Assembly: GCA_022818135.1 (NCBI GenBank)
Contig: JAFMSR010000012.1
Location: forward strand, 31,886,371 to 31,950,370
Origin: Saxidomus purpurata
Lineage: Eukaryota; Mollusca; Bivalvia; Venerida; Veneridae
Length of the DNA: 64,000 nucleotides
Direction of reading: 5' to 3'
Below, piece after piece: positions 35,701 to 44,059 of the stretch (its first letter is position 1; every line of letters begins with the position of its first letter). The notes beneath the pieces are model-generated. The model made no database searches. It worked only from the letters and a program-made list of their open reading frames with translations, and was not told where the DNA came from. Made by a program: the position numbers and the translations under genes.

Positions 35701-38700
35701 TCTGATAAAGGGGAATAACTCTAAAAGTAGGCAAGGTAGAGTTATTGTTCTTACACACTGCACTTCCTACCAATGTGCTATGTCAGTGTATTAAGTTTGA
35801 AGAAAATACATCAAGTACTTTTGGAGTTATGCTTCGGACAAAGTTTTTCAAGTAAATCTGATAAAGGGGAATAACTTTAAAAGTAGGCAAGGTAGAGTTA
35901 TTGTTCTTACACACTGCACTTCCTCCCAATGTGCTCTGTCAGTGTATGAAGTTTGAAGAAAATCGCTCAAGTACTTTTGGAGTTATGCTCCGGACAAAAT
36001 TGGGACGGAGGGAGACCATTTCTAATATCCCTTCGCCTTTGGCAGGGGGATAAATAAAAATATGGGTCAGAATAGATCAAGCAGAAAAGTGGAACAAACG
36101 ACCAAAAACAGGTTGAGCTCAGCAAATCTAATTATCAAATGTTTCAACGGCTTTCAGGTCTTCTTCAGGATTTATACAGGACAGTACAAACATTCGCAAT
36201 GCAAAACTTTTTGAATCAATTTTAACAAAATATTTCAAGAAGACGGCAAATGGCACCATTAGATGTGCTTTGAGTTTGACAATGCAGCTCACTCTCTTAA
36301 AATGGGCAAGTTATAAGTACAAATTTAAGTATCAATTTACAATTCTAACACAAGCTGCTGCTTTTCCTATGTAAACATATAGAAAAAAATTTTATGATAA
36401 AGTACAACATGTTTTTCCAAGGACAACATGCCGTAAGTGACGTAACGATGTGATGTATGTAAACAAGCAAGTCCAATCATATTTCGCGTTTTAAGGTTAC
36501 AACGATGTACTATTACATGTTAAATAAAGTTCGGGATAGTTTTCAAAGAAAATCATCTGTAAGAATCAAAATAATAAACTGTTCCCTATATTTTATCATT
36601 GAATAATATACAGCCAGTCGTTTGGATGCGAAAAATTTAACCACTCATGCTATGCACAAGTGATTTAATTACTACGCATCCAAACTCCTGACTATATCTT
36701 ATTAAATGCTAAAATACAGGGAGACATTTATTATTTCTTAAGTTGCCTTACTTGTTTTCATATTTGCTCAGTTTGTGAAGCAATCCTCTTTCTTCTAACT
36801 TGTGAATGACCTCATCTGCCTCTCCTTGAGACCCGTCACAAATGTACAGACATCTTGGTTTACATATTTGTACCTGAAGTATTTATAACATCAGTGAAAA
36901 CTAGAGCTGTCCCTCACAAGTGACGAATGCCCCCGAAAGAGGTGTCATACAGTCTGTGTCCTCTCCATTTGCTCAATAATTATGGTATGTAATTTTAAAA
37001 TCCATGCAACACATCGGCTTGATGTGCTAGACATTTGTTATTTTTAAATCAATCAATGCATGACATTGTTATAGTCCGGACATGAATGTGTGCATATATA
37101 GAGGATTCCATTACCTTCAAACTCTAAGTGTGACCTTGACCTTTGAGGTAGGGACGTGGGTCTTGCACGCGACACATTGTCTTGATGTGCTAGATATTTT
37201 TGCCAAGATATTTTAAAATCCTTCAATGCATGACAAAGTTACAGTCCGGACACAAATGTGTGCATATATACAGGATTCAATAACCTTCAAACTCCAAGTG
37301 TGACCTTGATCTTTGAGGAAGGGATGTGGGTCTTGCACGCGACAAGTCATCTTGATGTGCTAGACATTTGTGCCAAGTTATTTTAAAATCCTTCACTGCA
37401 TGACAAAGTTACAGTCCGGACACAAATGTGTGCATATATACAGGATTCAATAACCTTCAAACTCCAAGTGTGACCTTGATCTTTGAGGTAGGGACGTGGG
37501 TCTTGCACGCGACACGTCGTCTTGATGTGCTAGACATTTGTGCCAAGTTATTTTAAAATCTTTCAATGCATGACAAAGTTACAATCCGGACACAAATGTG
37601 TGCATTCCATAACCTTCAAACTCCAAGTGTGACCTTGACCTTTGAGGTAGGGACGTGGGTCTTGCGGGCGACACGTCATCTTGGTGTGCTAGACATTTAT
37701 GCCCAGTTATTTTAAAATCCTTCAATGCATGACAGAGTTACAGTCCAGACATGAATTTGTAAGTGGGGACGCACAGACGGACGGACAAACAGACGGACGG
37801 ACAGACGGTGCGATTTTAATATGCGACCCTTTTGGGGGCATAAAAAAGAGGGCAAAGATGGCCCTATATTGCTCATATGGGTACAATTGGCTTTAATACA
37901 AGGTCAACAACAAGGTCGTAGCAAACAAAGTAAAAGTACAAGATTTTCAAAGTATTTCCTTATAAAAGTCCATCTAAAACAAATGGACCATCAGGCAGAG
38001 CCAATTCTCACCCTAGGACACGCTATGAGTAAACTAGGACCATCACACCATTCTTAATCTACACTCCAATAATCTAAGCTCTATCAGTCATAAAGTTTCT
38101 GACAAGAAGATTCTTTTTAAGATTTACTATATATTTCTAGGTAAAACATAACCTCACCAGGCAGTAGGGATGTAACGTTTCATCGGGATATACAAATCAT
38201 TGCAGTTCACAATGCACCGCGAAAATTTTAACCTTCTCAGTTCGCCATTACCAAAAAACGATTTGATACTGCATGGTATAAATACTGTTGTTATTCAATG
38301 TAAAGGGAAGTAACAGCAGCTGTGAGAGCTCAAATAAACTACACTTTTCATTGGCTTATAAATATTGATTAACCAATTGTAGCGCATGATTGAATTATGA
38401 TTCGACAAGCTTCCTAAAATGTCTGCCCCCTCATGTTGAATGGAAAAGTGCAGCAGATATCTTTCCATCACCAGTTTGGCAATATTTCTAAGCCAATGAA
38501 AATCATGATAACAAAAATAGTTAATTTGAGCTCTTCAAACTGGTTACTTCCATTTTCATTTAATACCAACAGTAAATACAATGTACTCATGGCTTTCTGT
38601 CGGATTTTGAAAGAAGGAGTCCAGGACAGCTGCGTCAGAAAAAATAGGAGTCCCATCCAAAAACGTTTGAGTTCCATGTTTCACATTCAGCAATCTGACC

Positions 38701-39776
38701 AAAACTGAACATTTTTCTTGCAAATTCTTAAAGTAAATACACAAATACCAATATTTTTATTGAGTTAAACATTATTCTGCAAACACATTAATTTTCGAAT
38801 AACTTCATGCAGGCATGCCCCTATTTTCAAATGCATATTAAACATTTAACTCAAGAGCAGTGATTATACAGGAAAATCTTTTCTGAATCTTGATAGTTGG
38901 TGTATAGCATTATCTAGTGGTCATCTCTCAGGTTTGTTCAAATCATTCCCAGTGCGTGAAAAGTACTGAAAGATCTATGTAAAACAAGTGAATCTTTAGG
39001 CCAGGTCAATTTTGAACCCAGGGGCTTGGTAGAGAACCACTAGAAAATACATGCACTACACACCAAATATCTAAGCTCTGGGACTTGCAGATTTAGACAA
39101 GAATATTTTTGAAGATTTTCCTTTCTAAAACAAGTGAATACATGGACAGGGCCAATTTCAACCAAGGGGTATTATTTGAATTAACTTAGTAGACACTACA
39201 CAATGCTTCATTTCAAATATCTAAGCTATGTGATTTTTGAGAAGATTTCCAAAGATTTTTCTATTTTTTGCTCTTGCAGCCATGTTGTTCAATGTTCAGT
39301 CAAACTGGAACCATTTGAACAAATTTAAGAGAGCTTTACAGGATGCTTTTGGTCAAGTTTGATGATATTCCACAGTGGTTTATGAAGCAATTATGGAAGA
39401 TTGATTGACGGACATTCATTCATCCTAAAGCCTCACCTTGAGCAATTTACTCAGGAGAGCTAAATAGCAACATAGAATGTTTTTCAAATAGTTACTTATA
39501 GGCAAAAACAGAAATGGCAACAATTCTCAATGAGGCAAGGAAGAGTTACAGCTCTGCCCTTAAATTTCATCTCATAATGCATTTTAATTACTTTCCTTTC
39601 CTCAGGGAATAACAAATGTATCAGTAAGTCCTTAAACATACCCATTTTGCTATAAACCTTTGAGCCTTCTTTGGAAGGTAGTGGAAGTCACCTTTTGCAA
39701 TTGGGACATGTCCCAACCTCTGCACAACAATTTCGTGCACTTCAAAACAGAGTGAATCATCCTCTTCTTGCTGCAT
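20605..39776 (-). CDS. Phosphoenolpyruvate carboxykinase (GTP), gene copy A (whole gene)
   Basis: The enzyme converts oxaloacetate plus GTP to PEP plus CO2 and GDP, reversibly. Coding exons, 5' to 3' on the minus strand: 39776-39642, 36873-36752, 33955-33774, 32779-32576, 32354-32167, 31042-30913, 28015-27801, 26575-26395, 25665-25466, 24731-24566, then either 21169-20982 or 20798-20605. Each border has GT/AG and every join keeps phase; the total is 1,917 nt (638 residues) with the distal last exon, 636 with the proximal one, close to the 622-640 residues usual for the family. Substrate and nucleotide motifs are all present ([50 protein letters not shown]). The start ATG (39776) has A at -3. 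No obvious mitochondrial presequence, so probably cytosolic. Confidence 0.93.
20982..21169 (-). CDS. PEPCK A terminal exon, proximal alternative (12a)
   Basis: Acceptor AAACAG|GC at 21170, stop TAG at 20982, same phase and nearly the same length as the distal exon 183 bases downstream. By hand count 43 of 62 aligned residues are identical ([20 protein letters not shown] against [20 protein letters not shown]). Because it has its own stop it cannot be spliced inside a longer protein: it is an alternative ending. No AATAAA lies between the two exons; an ATTAAA overlaps its last codons (20999-20994), so either that signal is used or the transcript runs on through 12b as 3' UTR. Confidence 0.85.
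21170..24565 (-). other. PEPCK A intron 11, repeat-rich
   Basis: No further exon seen. At 21680-22150 lies a degenerate tandem of 'gaccttgaccttt' words, and at 23990-24440 diverged copies of the 'gaccctgggggtatcatttga' interspersed repeat. An element end with a C-run (TATATGCCCCCCCC) is at 22516-22530. Confidence 0.5.
24566..24731 (-). CDS. PEPCK A exon 11
   Basis: Residues about 520-575. It encodes [20 protein letters not shown] and [20 protein letters not shown]. The W-F pair and the FGDN Asn correspond to residues that sandwich and contact the guanine of GTP in animal PEPCKs. Donor AAAAG|GTGTGT leaves one base of a Gly codon, which either terminal exon completes. Confidence 0.93.
25466..25665 (-). 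CDS. PEPCK A exon 10
   Basis: Residues about 453-519: [30 protein letters not shown], then [20 protein letters not shown] and HYLQHWL, all family signatures. In PEPCK B this stretch is split by an intron after AAAEHKG, which is absent here. Confidence 0.93.
25666..26394 (-). repeat. Interspersed repeat in PEPCK A intron 9
   Basis: Between 25730 and 26175 there are two to three tandem-like copies of a unit with 'gtcatgatttgaacaatctt', 'aaatatctaagctctaggcc' and 'ttgtggtttcagaga'. The same unit recurs at 1595, 23990, 26583, 30775 and 38930. Non-coding. Confidence 0.65.
26395..26575 (-). CDS. PEPCK A exon 9
   Basis: Residues about 393-453: [30 protein letters not shown] and [11 protein letters not shown]. 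The HPNSRF Arg corresponds to a phosphate-contacting residue of the family. The second Cys in RFCCPAGQ is unusual, where relatives usually have Thr or Ala. Confidence 0.92.
26583..27420 (-). repeat. Interspersed repeat array in PEPCK A intron 8
   Basis: It opens with ACAAGAGGGTCAAGATGGCA, a repeat start also seen at 27527 and 37848, followed by about four diverged units with 'ttggtagaggtcaactagg' and 'gctctaggccttgtgg'. At 27600-27715 a low-complexity block of GTACT/AGTAC words follows. No exon. Confidence 0.6.
27801..28015 (-). CDS. PEPCK A exon 8
   Basis: Residues about 321-392, opening with the second nucleotide/metal motif [10 protein letters not shown] and continuing [34 protein letters not shown]. 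The paired Asp residues belong to the kinase-2 motif. Cys in GVCPGT replaces the usual Ala. Its 5' border splits the codon before GDDIAW, an intron that PEPCK B lacks. Confidence 0.93.
28042..30423 (+). mobile_element. Satellite-bearing hairpin-ended element, family R2
   Basis: It starts ACTAGAGCTATCACTAAATG (with hairpin ATCAC...GTGAT) and ATACCCCCGAAAG, and ends in a strong hairpin ATACCCCCC...GGGGGGTAT (30390-30420). In between are about 15 tandem units of 144-148 bp containing 'aataactctgta', 'cactgcacttcctctcattg' and 'tccaaccagtagtttt'. A higher-order period of 720 bp (five units) is visible: variants at 28691, 28981, 29101 and 29283 recur exactly 720 bases later. It lies entirely within PEPCK A intron 7. 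Non-autonomous; Helentron-like architecture. Confidence 0.88.
30913..31042 (-). CDS. PEPCK A exon 7 (P-loop)
   Basis: Residues about 278-321: [10 protein letters not shown], then [17 protein letters not shown], the PEPCK-specific P-loop with its reactive Cys (about residue 300) and the Lys that binds GTP phosphates (about residue 302). Donor GTGG|GTAAGT; acceptor TTCCTAG|ATC. Confidence 0.94.
31043..32166 (-). other. PEPCK A intron 6
   Basis: No exon. At 31780-31990 there are fragments of the 'caagtgacccccatccc' and 'gaccttgacctttgactc' repeats; the rest is AT-rich. Confidence 0.4.
32167..32354 (-). CDS. PEPCK A exon 6 (PEP/oxaloacetate-binding loop)
   Basis: Residues about 215-277: [20 protein letters not shown], then [40 protein letters not shown]. 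The Y-G-G carries oxaloacetate/PEP contacts, and the Lys of GKK and the His of AEHML are metal ligands in the family. Confidence 0.94.
32576..32779 (-). CDS. PEPCK A exon 5
   Basis: Residues about 147-215: [40 protein letters not shown], then [16 protein letters not shown]. GRTMYxxPFSMGP is a diagnostic family block. The donor CCAGA|GTAAGA leaves one base, which joins GG to make Arg. Confidence 0.93.
32780..33773 (-). other. PEPCK A intron 4
   Basis: No exon. Between 33400 and 33690 there are two to three degenerate units of the 'tttgatctactgaccccaaa' repeat. Confidence 0.4.
33774..33955 (-). CDS. PEPCK A exon 4
   Basis: Residues about 86-147: [20 protein letters not shown], then a less conserved stretch and NYNGCMAG. 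The Arg of [12 protein letters not shown] matches the substrate-binding Arg of the family (near residue 87 in vertebrate enzymes). Confidence 0.92.
34147..36055 (+). mobile_element. Satellite-bearing hairpin-ended element, family R1, complete copy
   Basis: It starts ACAAGAGCCATGTTACACATG (CCATGT/ACATGG hairpin) and TTAATCCCCCC, followed by about 240 bp of unique flank, then about 11 tandem units of about 150 bp (34388-36000), then a terminal hairpin TATCCCTTCGCC...GGCAGGGGGATA at 36026-36052. The unit resembles that of family R2 ('gagttattgttcttgcacac' against 'gagttatggttcttgtacac'), so the two satellites share ancestry. It lies within PEPCK A intron 3; an inverted copy is at 1-1014. Confidence 0.9.
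36400..36740 (+). mobile_element. MITE-like repeat, family M1, copy 2
   Basis: Reverse-complement relative of 10215-10545. It has 'ggatgcg' and 'cgcatcc' at 36633 and 36675 as an internal inverted pair around 'ccactcatgctatgcac', and ends in 'aaatacagggagac' beside PEPCK A exon 3. Non-coding. Confidence 0.6.
36752..36873 (-). CDS. PEPCK A exon 3
   Basis: Residues about 46-86: [20 protein letters not shown] ... [12 protein letters not shown]. The ICDGS block and KYEN(N/C) ending are family signatures near the N-terminus. The donor leaves two bases (AA), and the phase equals that of the matching junction in PEPCK B. Confidence 0.92.
36900..37845 (+). mobile_element. Satellite-bearing hairpin-ended element, family R3
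   Basis: It starts ACTAGAGCTGTCCCTCACAA with a TCAC-AA-GTGA hairpin and AATGCCCCCGAAAG, and has about five units of exactly 170 bp ('ccggacacaaatgtgtgcat' at 37246, 37416, 37586). Then come a (GACGGACA)n tract (37775-37808) and a terminal hairpin TATGCGACCC...GGGGGCATA (37820-37842). It lies in PEPCK A intron 2; a single-unit inverted copy is at 3344-3585. Confidence 0.88.
37846..39641 (-). other. Rest of PEPCK A intron 2, repeat-rich
   Basis: An ACAAGAGGG-type repeat start (AAAGAGGGCAAAGATGGCCC) lies at 37846, and units of the 'aaatatctaagctctggg' family at 38930-39440. The stretch 38160-38760 has short overlapping frames on both strands with no family resemblance. No exon supported. Confidence 0.45.
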
Positions 39777-39784
39777 CTTTTTAT
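39642..39784 (-). CDS. PEPCK A exon 2, with the start codon
   Basis: Acceptor TTCACAG|AT at 39785 and donor AAATGG|GTATGT. The ATG at 39776 is the eighth base after the acceptor run, so the CDS begins almost at the exon border; the context AAAAAGATGC is good (A at -3). It encodes residues 1-45 ([20 protein letters not shown] ... [15 protein letters not shown]). The acidic start argues against a mitochondrial presequence. An extension into an upstream coding exon is possible, since the frame is open to the acceptor. Confidence 0.8.
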
Positions 39785-41817
39785 CTGTGAAAATTTGAAG
39801 AAAATCTGTACAAGTATCAGTAAACAATGTTCATTTCTGTTCACATTGAACAAACATATTAAAGAACACTAGGGTCAGAATGTAGATCCCAATATTCACA
39901 AATACAGATCCGCAAATACTTGAATGCCACTTCATCATCTGAACTAGAGCTAACACGAAGGTGATGAATACTCCCAGATTGTGCCTTGTCACAGTTATTC
40001 TACTTCTTCACTTACCACTTTGACACAGTAAAGGAATAGGAGCACAGCATGCTTGATTCTTGGTTGCACTTGCTTGTCATGAATACATAAGTTTCAATTG
40101 TCAATGATATGCACAACTATGCTTATTCATGTTGTACTCCTTAGAATAGTGGTTGCCGAGGTGTAGTTTCATTTTATTTTTAAAAATCTTAAAAGTAAAA
40201 GTTATAACATGTTAATATTATATAGTGGTATTGATTATGGTAATGAGTCAAACCACTGTACTCTCGTCATACCTATATTAAACCTTTTACTGAATAATTT
40301 TCCTACCTTCCTACCCATCTAAAAAAATGAGGGTTGGTATAAAAGGTCAAACAAAGAGTATTTTTAAGTCGGGCCTAATACATAGCAGCATGATAACTTC
40401 AGCATGACAGAAGAACATTTGACAAAACATTTCTGAACTTTCAATAGAATGCTGTGTATTACTAATCCATTAGAAAAGAATCTTTATTAATATCCAAGAA
40501 CATCTACTAAGCTGTCAATTGTCTTCTTTAATTTTTCTTCATGTATTTGTAAATTCTTAAATAAACAGATGCATGAAGAACTATGAAAAATGTAAATAAA
40601 TCATCTACAAACTTTCACGTTTATTATTTAATCATCACCAAAATGCAGCAACGCCAAATTACTTAAAAAGCTAGTGAAGGTTACTGATGTCCATATGACC
40701 TTGGCATTGTCCACTATGTTCAAATGTTGATCAATACACAGCATATGAATATTTCTTGCATACACAAATATTTGTTCACTAATAAAATGAGCCTTAAATT
40801 TTTTGAAAAATGATAACAATTTAGTAAATCATAGACCTTTCATGAAAACTGACATAACGAAGTTTGCCAATTTTAGCAATCTGAATAGATATTAAAATAT
40901 ATAGAGAACTGAATTCATTATGATAATAGATAAGTCATCATAAAAACAGTGATTTTATGTGGTAAACCAAGTATATTGTCTAGATGTTATAGAATTTCTT
41001 CTTATACATGAAACACAAATAAAGATAATTCTCAACACCTGAAATTATTAAGTAATGGATGAAATAATATATAACTTTTCAAGACAGAACATATTATACT
41101 GTGACAATATCTTCAAAGTCACATTTCCTTGTCCACATGATTGCATTCCATACATATTATTAGATTTTTTTCTCAAATTTATTGCAATTCCATTATGATA
41201 TTCCAATGGAGCATATGCCGAAAAATAAGATGCTCATTACCCTTACATTTATCATTTTTTATGACAAACATTTGTAGGCCTATTGTCATCTCTGGATAGG
41301 CAAACTCTTTCAAAACTTTCCAACTAAAACAAAATATAGAAACCATAAATACCTTCTCAAACTCCCTTTTTAAGTAAATGATTTCAAACGCAGTACAGTA
41401 GTGTACTGCACAGACAAGTTTACTCAATATGACCTTCGTTTATTATTGTCAAGGTTCAGTATCAACCTTGACCTTGCTGCTATTTTTAGCGTCCATTTTT
41501 GAGGGCATTATCATACAAATAACAGGCTAGAGGCCATTATCTTTTTCATTAATTACAAACATGATTTTTGGCAACAAACGGTCATATGAATGCAATGTAC
41601 ACGCAACGTTATTCTGGCAAGAGATTGAGCTTGGGCGTGAACGCCGGAAGAAATTTTTCAAGAAGTTTGAGAGATGGTTGAGAAGATTTTCACCTTGACA
41701 CGTCTTCAAACAATTAAAACTTGTCATCTAAAATTATTCTCAGACAAATACGCAAAGATTCTTCGATGTATACTGTTTCCGTAAGTGATTTTCGGACGAA
41801 AAAGAAAAGAAACTTAC
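39785..41817 (-). other. PEPCK A intron 1 (inferred)
   Basis: AT-rich, no exon supported. An orphan element start (ACTAGAGCTAACACGAAGGT, with CAC...GTG hairpin and ATACTCCC) is at 39943-39975, the same opening grammar as families R2 and R3. Confidence 0.4.
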
Positions 41818-41900
41818 CGGTCCTTTTCGTTTCGGTTGCCGGCGTAGGGTTTGCTTCTAATTTCGGTGAATTTCACAAGTCTTACTGCAGTCGGGTGTAA
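41818..41900 (-). promoter_or_regulatory. Candidate 5' UTR exon and promoter of PEPCK A
   Basis: Minus-strand donor GGACCG|GTAAGTTTC at 41818 is strong, and the preceding sequence is GC-richer than the surrounding intron. Joined to 39784 it gives an untranslated leader ending just before the ATG, as a stop (TGA) sits upstream in frame. No TATA box is visible. The upper limit is arbitrary. A broken LINE starts about 45 bases upstream. Confidence 0.4.
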
Positions 41901-41945
41901 AACAACTAAATCATAGTACGCCGCAAGAGACCAGACTACAAAAAG

Positions 41946-42985
41946 TTGCATGAAAGAAATTACCAAAAAAAGGTGATACTCAAAAAAGGTGATACTAGTG
42001 ACCCTGCAAACTACAGAGCCATATCGCTAAATTATTTTCTATGTAAACTCCTAGAACACATAACTGCATCTAGCCTATCCACGCACCTCTCAAAACCCAA
42101 CATACTCCATGAGCTGCAACATGGGTTCCGTGAAAGACGGTCCTGTGAGACCCAGCTCATTGAGCTAGTTGATGAAAAATCCAAAACCTCTCCTCGGGTA
42201 AACAGACCGACCTTGTCCTACTTGATTTTAGCAAAGCCTTCGACAAAGTCAACCATCTCAATTTTTTATTTAAACTCCAAGAACATGGTGTCTCCAGTCA
42301 AACTGCGTCTTGGATCCGGTCCTTTTTAATAGGTAGATCTCAGTCAGTAGTGGTTAATGGTTGCACGTCTGATCAAGTCGCTGTTACATCTGGGGCCCCC
42401 CAGGTCTCTATCCTAGGACCTCTGCTGTTCCTACTCTACATAAATGATCTTCCTGACACGGTTACCTCCCAGGTGCGGCTAATTTGCTGATGATACTGCC
42501 GTTTACCTTGCAGTTACTTCCCTTTCTGATTGTCAAAGGTTACAAAATGACCCCTCTAAGCTAGAAACGTGGGAAAAATTGTGGGACATGGAATTTAACC
42601 CTAGTAAATGCCAGATATTCAATATTACACGTACCAGAAAACCAATCCAGTTCCCTTATAAGCTTCATGGTCAAACACTCTCGCCAGTTAAGGATGCAAA
42701 ATATCTTGGTGTAGACATCAGCCAAGATCTCAGCTGGAATACACACATCTCAAGAATAACAACAAACGCAAACAGAACACTAGGCTTCCTCAAACGTAAC
42801 ATCAAAACAAAACATATAAATATCAAATCACTCTCAAGAAGATGAAGATGAAGATTACAAAACATTAGTCAGACCACAATTAGAGTATGCATCATCTGTA
42901 TGGTCGCCAAACACCCAGGTTAATATTCACAAGCTGGAGATAGTCCAGCAAAGCACAGTCAGATGGGTAAAAAATGATTATTCCA
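41946..42985 (+). pseudogene. Non-LTR retrotransposon reverse transcriptase, broken
   Basis: Successive frames show RT-domain pieces in the right order: DPANYRAISL, LHELQHGFRERRSCETQLIE, then after a frameshift LLDFSKAFDKVNH, GAPQVSILGPLLFLLYIND, another shift to FADDTAVYL, EFNPSKCQIF, DAKYLGVDISQDLSWNTHIS and finally a PQLEYASSVWSP thumb-end motif. Val replaces the Gly of PQGS. At least three frame breaks and internal stops make it dead. Jockey/CR1-like order of motifs; clade not resolvable. The 5' part (endonuclease) is missing. Confidence 0.88.
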
Positions 42986-42989
42986 GAGA

Positions 42990-43330
42990 TAAAGTGAATC
43001 TAACATGTTCATGAGTTGTGGATAAGGAAATCCCACCCGAGGGTTGAGATACGTCAATAAACGAGGCTCTGCCGAGTTTTTTGGACGTATCTCAACCCGA
43101 GGGTGGATGGTAGATTTATTTTCTCACCGTTTAAAGAAGGAATAAGTGCAAATACAGGATGGGGATGAAAAAATGAAAATCAACTTTTTCTCGAATTCTA
43201 CTTCAAAACTGCTATAGATGGATAGAAAATGATCTAACTAAGAAAATGAATACCAACAACCCTATGTTTATTTCAAAAATAACAATTTTACAGTCATTTT
43301 TCGATTTTTATGTCTGCTTACAATTAACGT
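42990..43330 (+). mobile_element. Second copy of the MITE interior (12890-13250)
   Basis: The block from 'aatctaacatgttcatgagt' through 'gttgtggataaggaaatccc' and its inverted half to 'cagtcatttttcgat' matches the interior of the element at 12840-13483 with small indels. The terminal 23-bp inverted repeats are not present here, so it is a truncated copy wedged between two opposite LINE fragments. Confidence 0.75.
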
Positions 43331-43369
43331 AAAAATAGTCCGGCAGCTATGTGAGATAAGCGATGTGAG

Positions 43370-44056
43370 ACAAGTTTATCTCTAAAAGACAACCAATGTA
43401 ATTCCTTTAGTAAATCTGAAGATAATCAGTTTTGCTATGCGTTTTTGCAATTTATTTATTTTTTGTACATATTTTGTATTGCCTTTTCCCCAAATGGTAC
43501 AACAATAGTCGAATATGGAAGAAGTAACCGTTATAAAACATAACTTCATCCATCCGATAAATAATATATAAAGTTTTTAATAATGCGATTTTGGAGTTGT
43601 TTTTGGCAAACATAATCAATATGGGTATGCCAATTTAGAACATTGTCCATATACACACCTAATACTTTTGGAGTTGTAACGTTTACTAATATGCAGTCAT
43701 TGATTGTTAAATGAACGTCCGTAAAAATGATACAATTTCGATTTGCATAATAAGATTTCATGATCTACTAAATCAAATGCCTTGCGAAGGTCCAGAAAGA
43801 CAGTTCGTTTATCACAATCTACATCTTTCAGCCATGCATCAATCAATGTAGTAAGTGCAGTGTTGCAATAATGATTTTGCCGAAAACCTGATTGGGTTTT
43901 ATGAATTACATTAGTGCTTTGAAAGAAGGAATGGATTTTCGTTGCTATATGTCGCTCAAATATTTTAGAAATTGTTGGCAAAATTGAGATGGGACGATAC
44001 TTATCAGCTAGTTCCCTGTTACCAGATTTAAAAATAGTGGAAGTACATTTGTACAT
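43370..44056 (-). pseudogene. Non-LTR retrotransposon RT fragment with internal deletion
   Basis: The minus strand starts with DKYRPISILPTISKIFERHI, GFRQNHYCNTALTTLIDAWL, FLDLRKAFDLVDHEIL (RT blocks 1-3), jumps past the YADD catalytic block, and resumes with TPKVLGVYMDNVLNWHTHID, then FDYCCTIWGKGNTKYVQKIN and KLQKRIAKLI in a shifted frame. The catalytic core is deleted, so it is inactive. It is a different family from the copy at 41946-42985 and opposite in direction. Confidence 0.87.
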
Positions 44057-44059
44057 GTA

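Noticed and set aside
38433..38744. Overlapping ORFs on both strands in PEPCK A intron 2
   Set aside because: They shadow one another, have no family resemblance and no splice links to the PEPCK exons.
41527..41727. Minus-strand frame (Ser/Arg/Phe-rich, starts MTSFNCLKTC) as a mitochondrial presequence exon of PEPCK A
   Set aside because: No strong donor in the required phase, and the donor at 41818 with the ATG in exon 2 gives a simpler gene. Could be revisited with cDNA.
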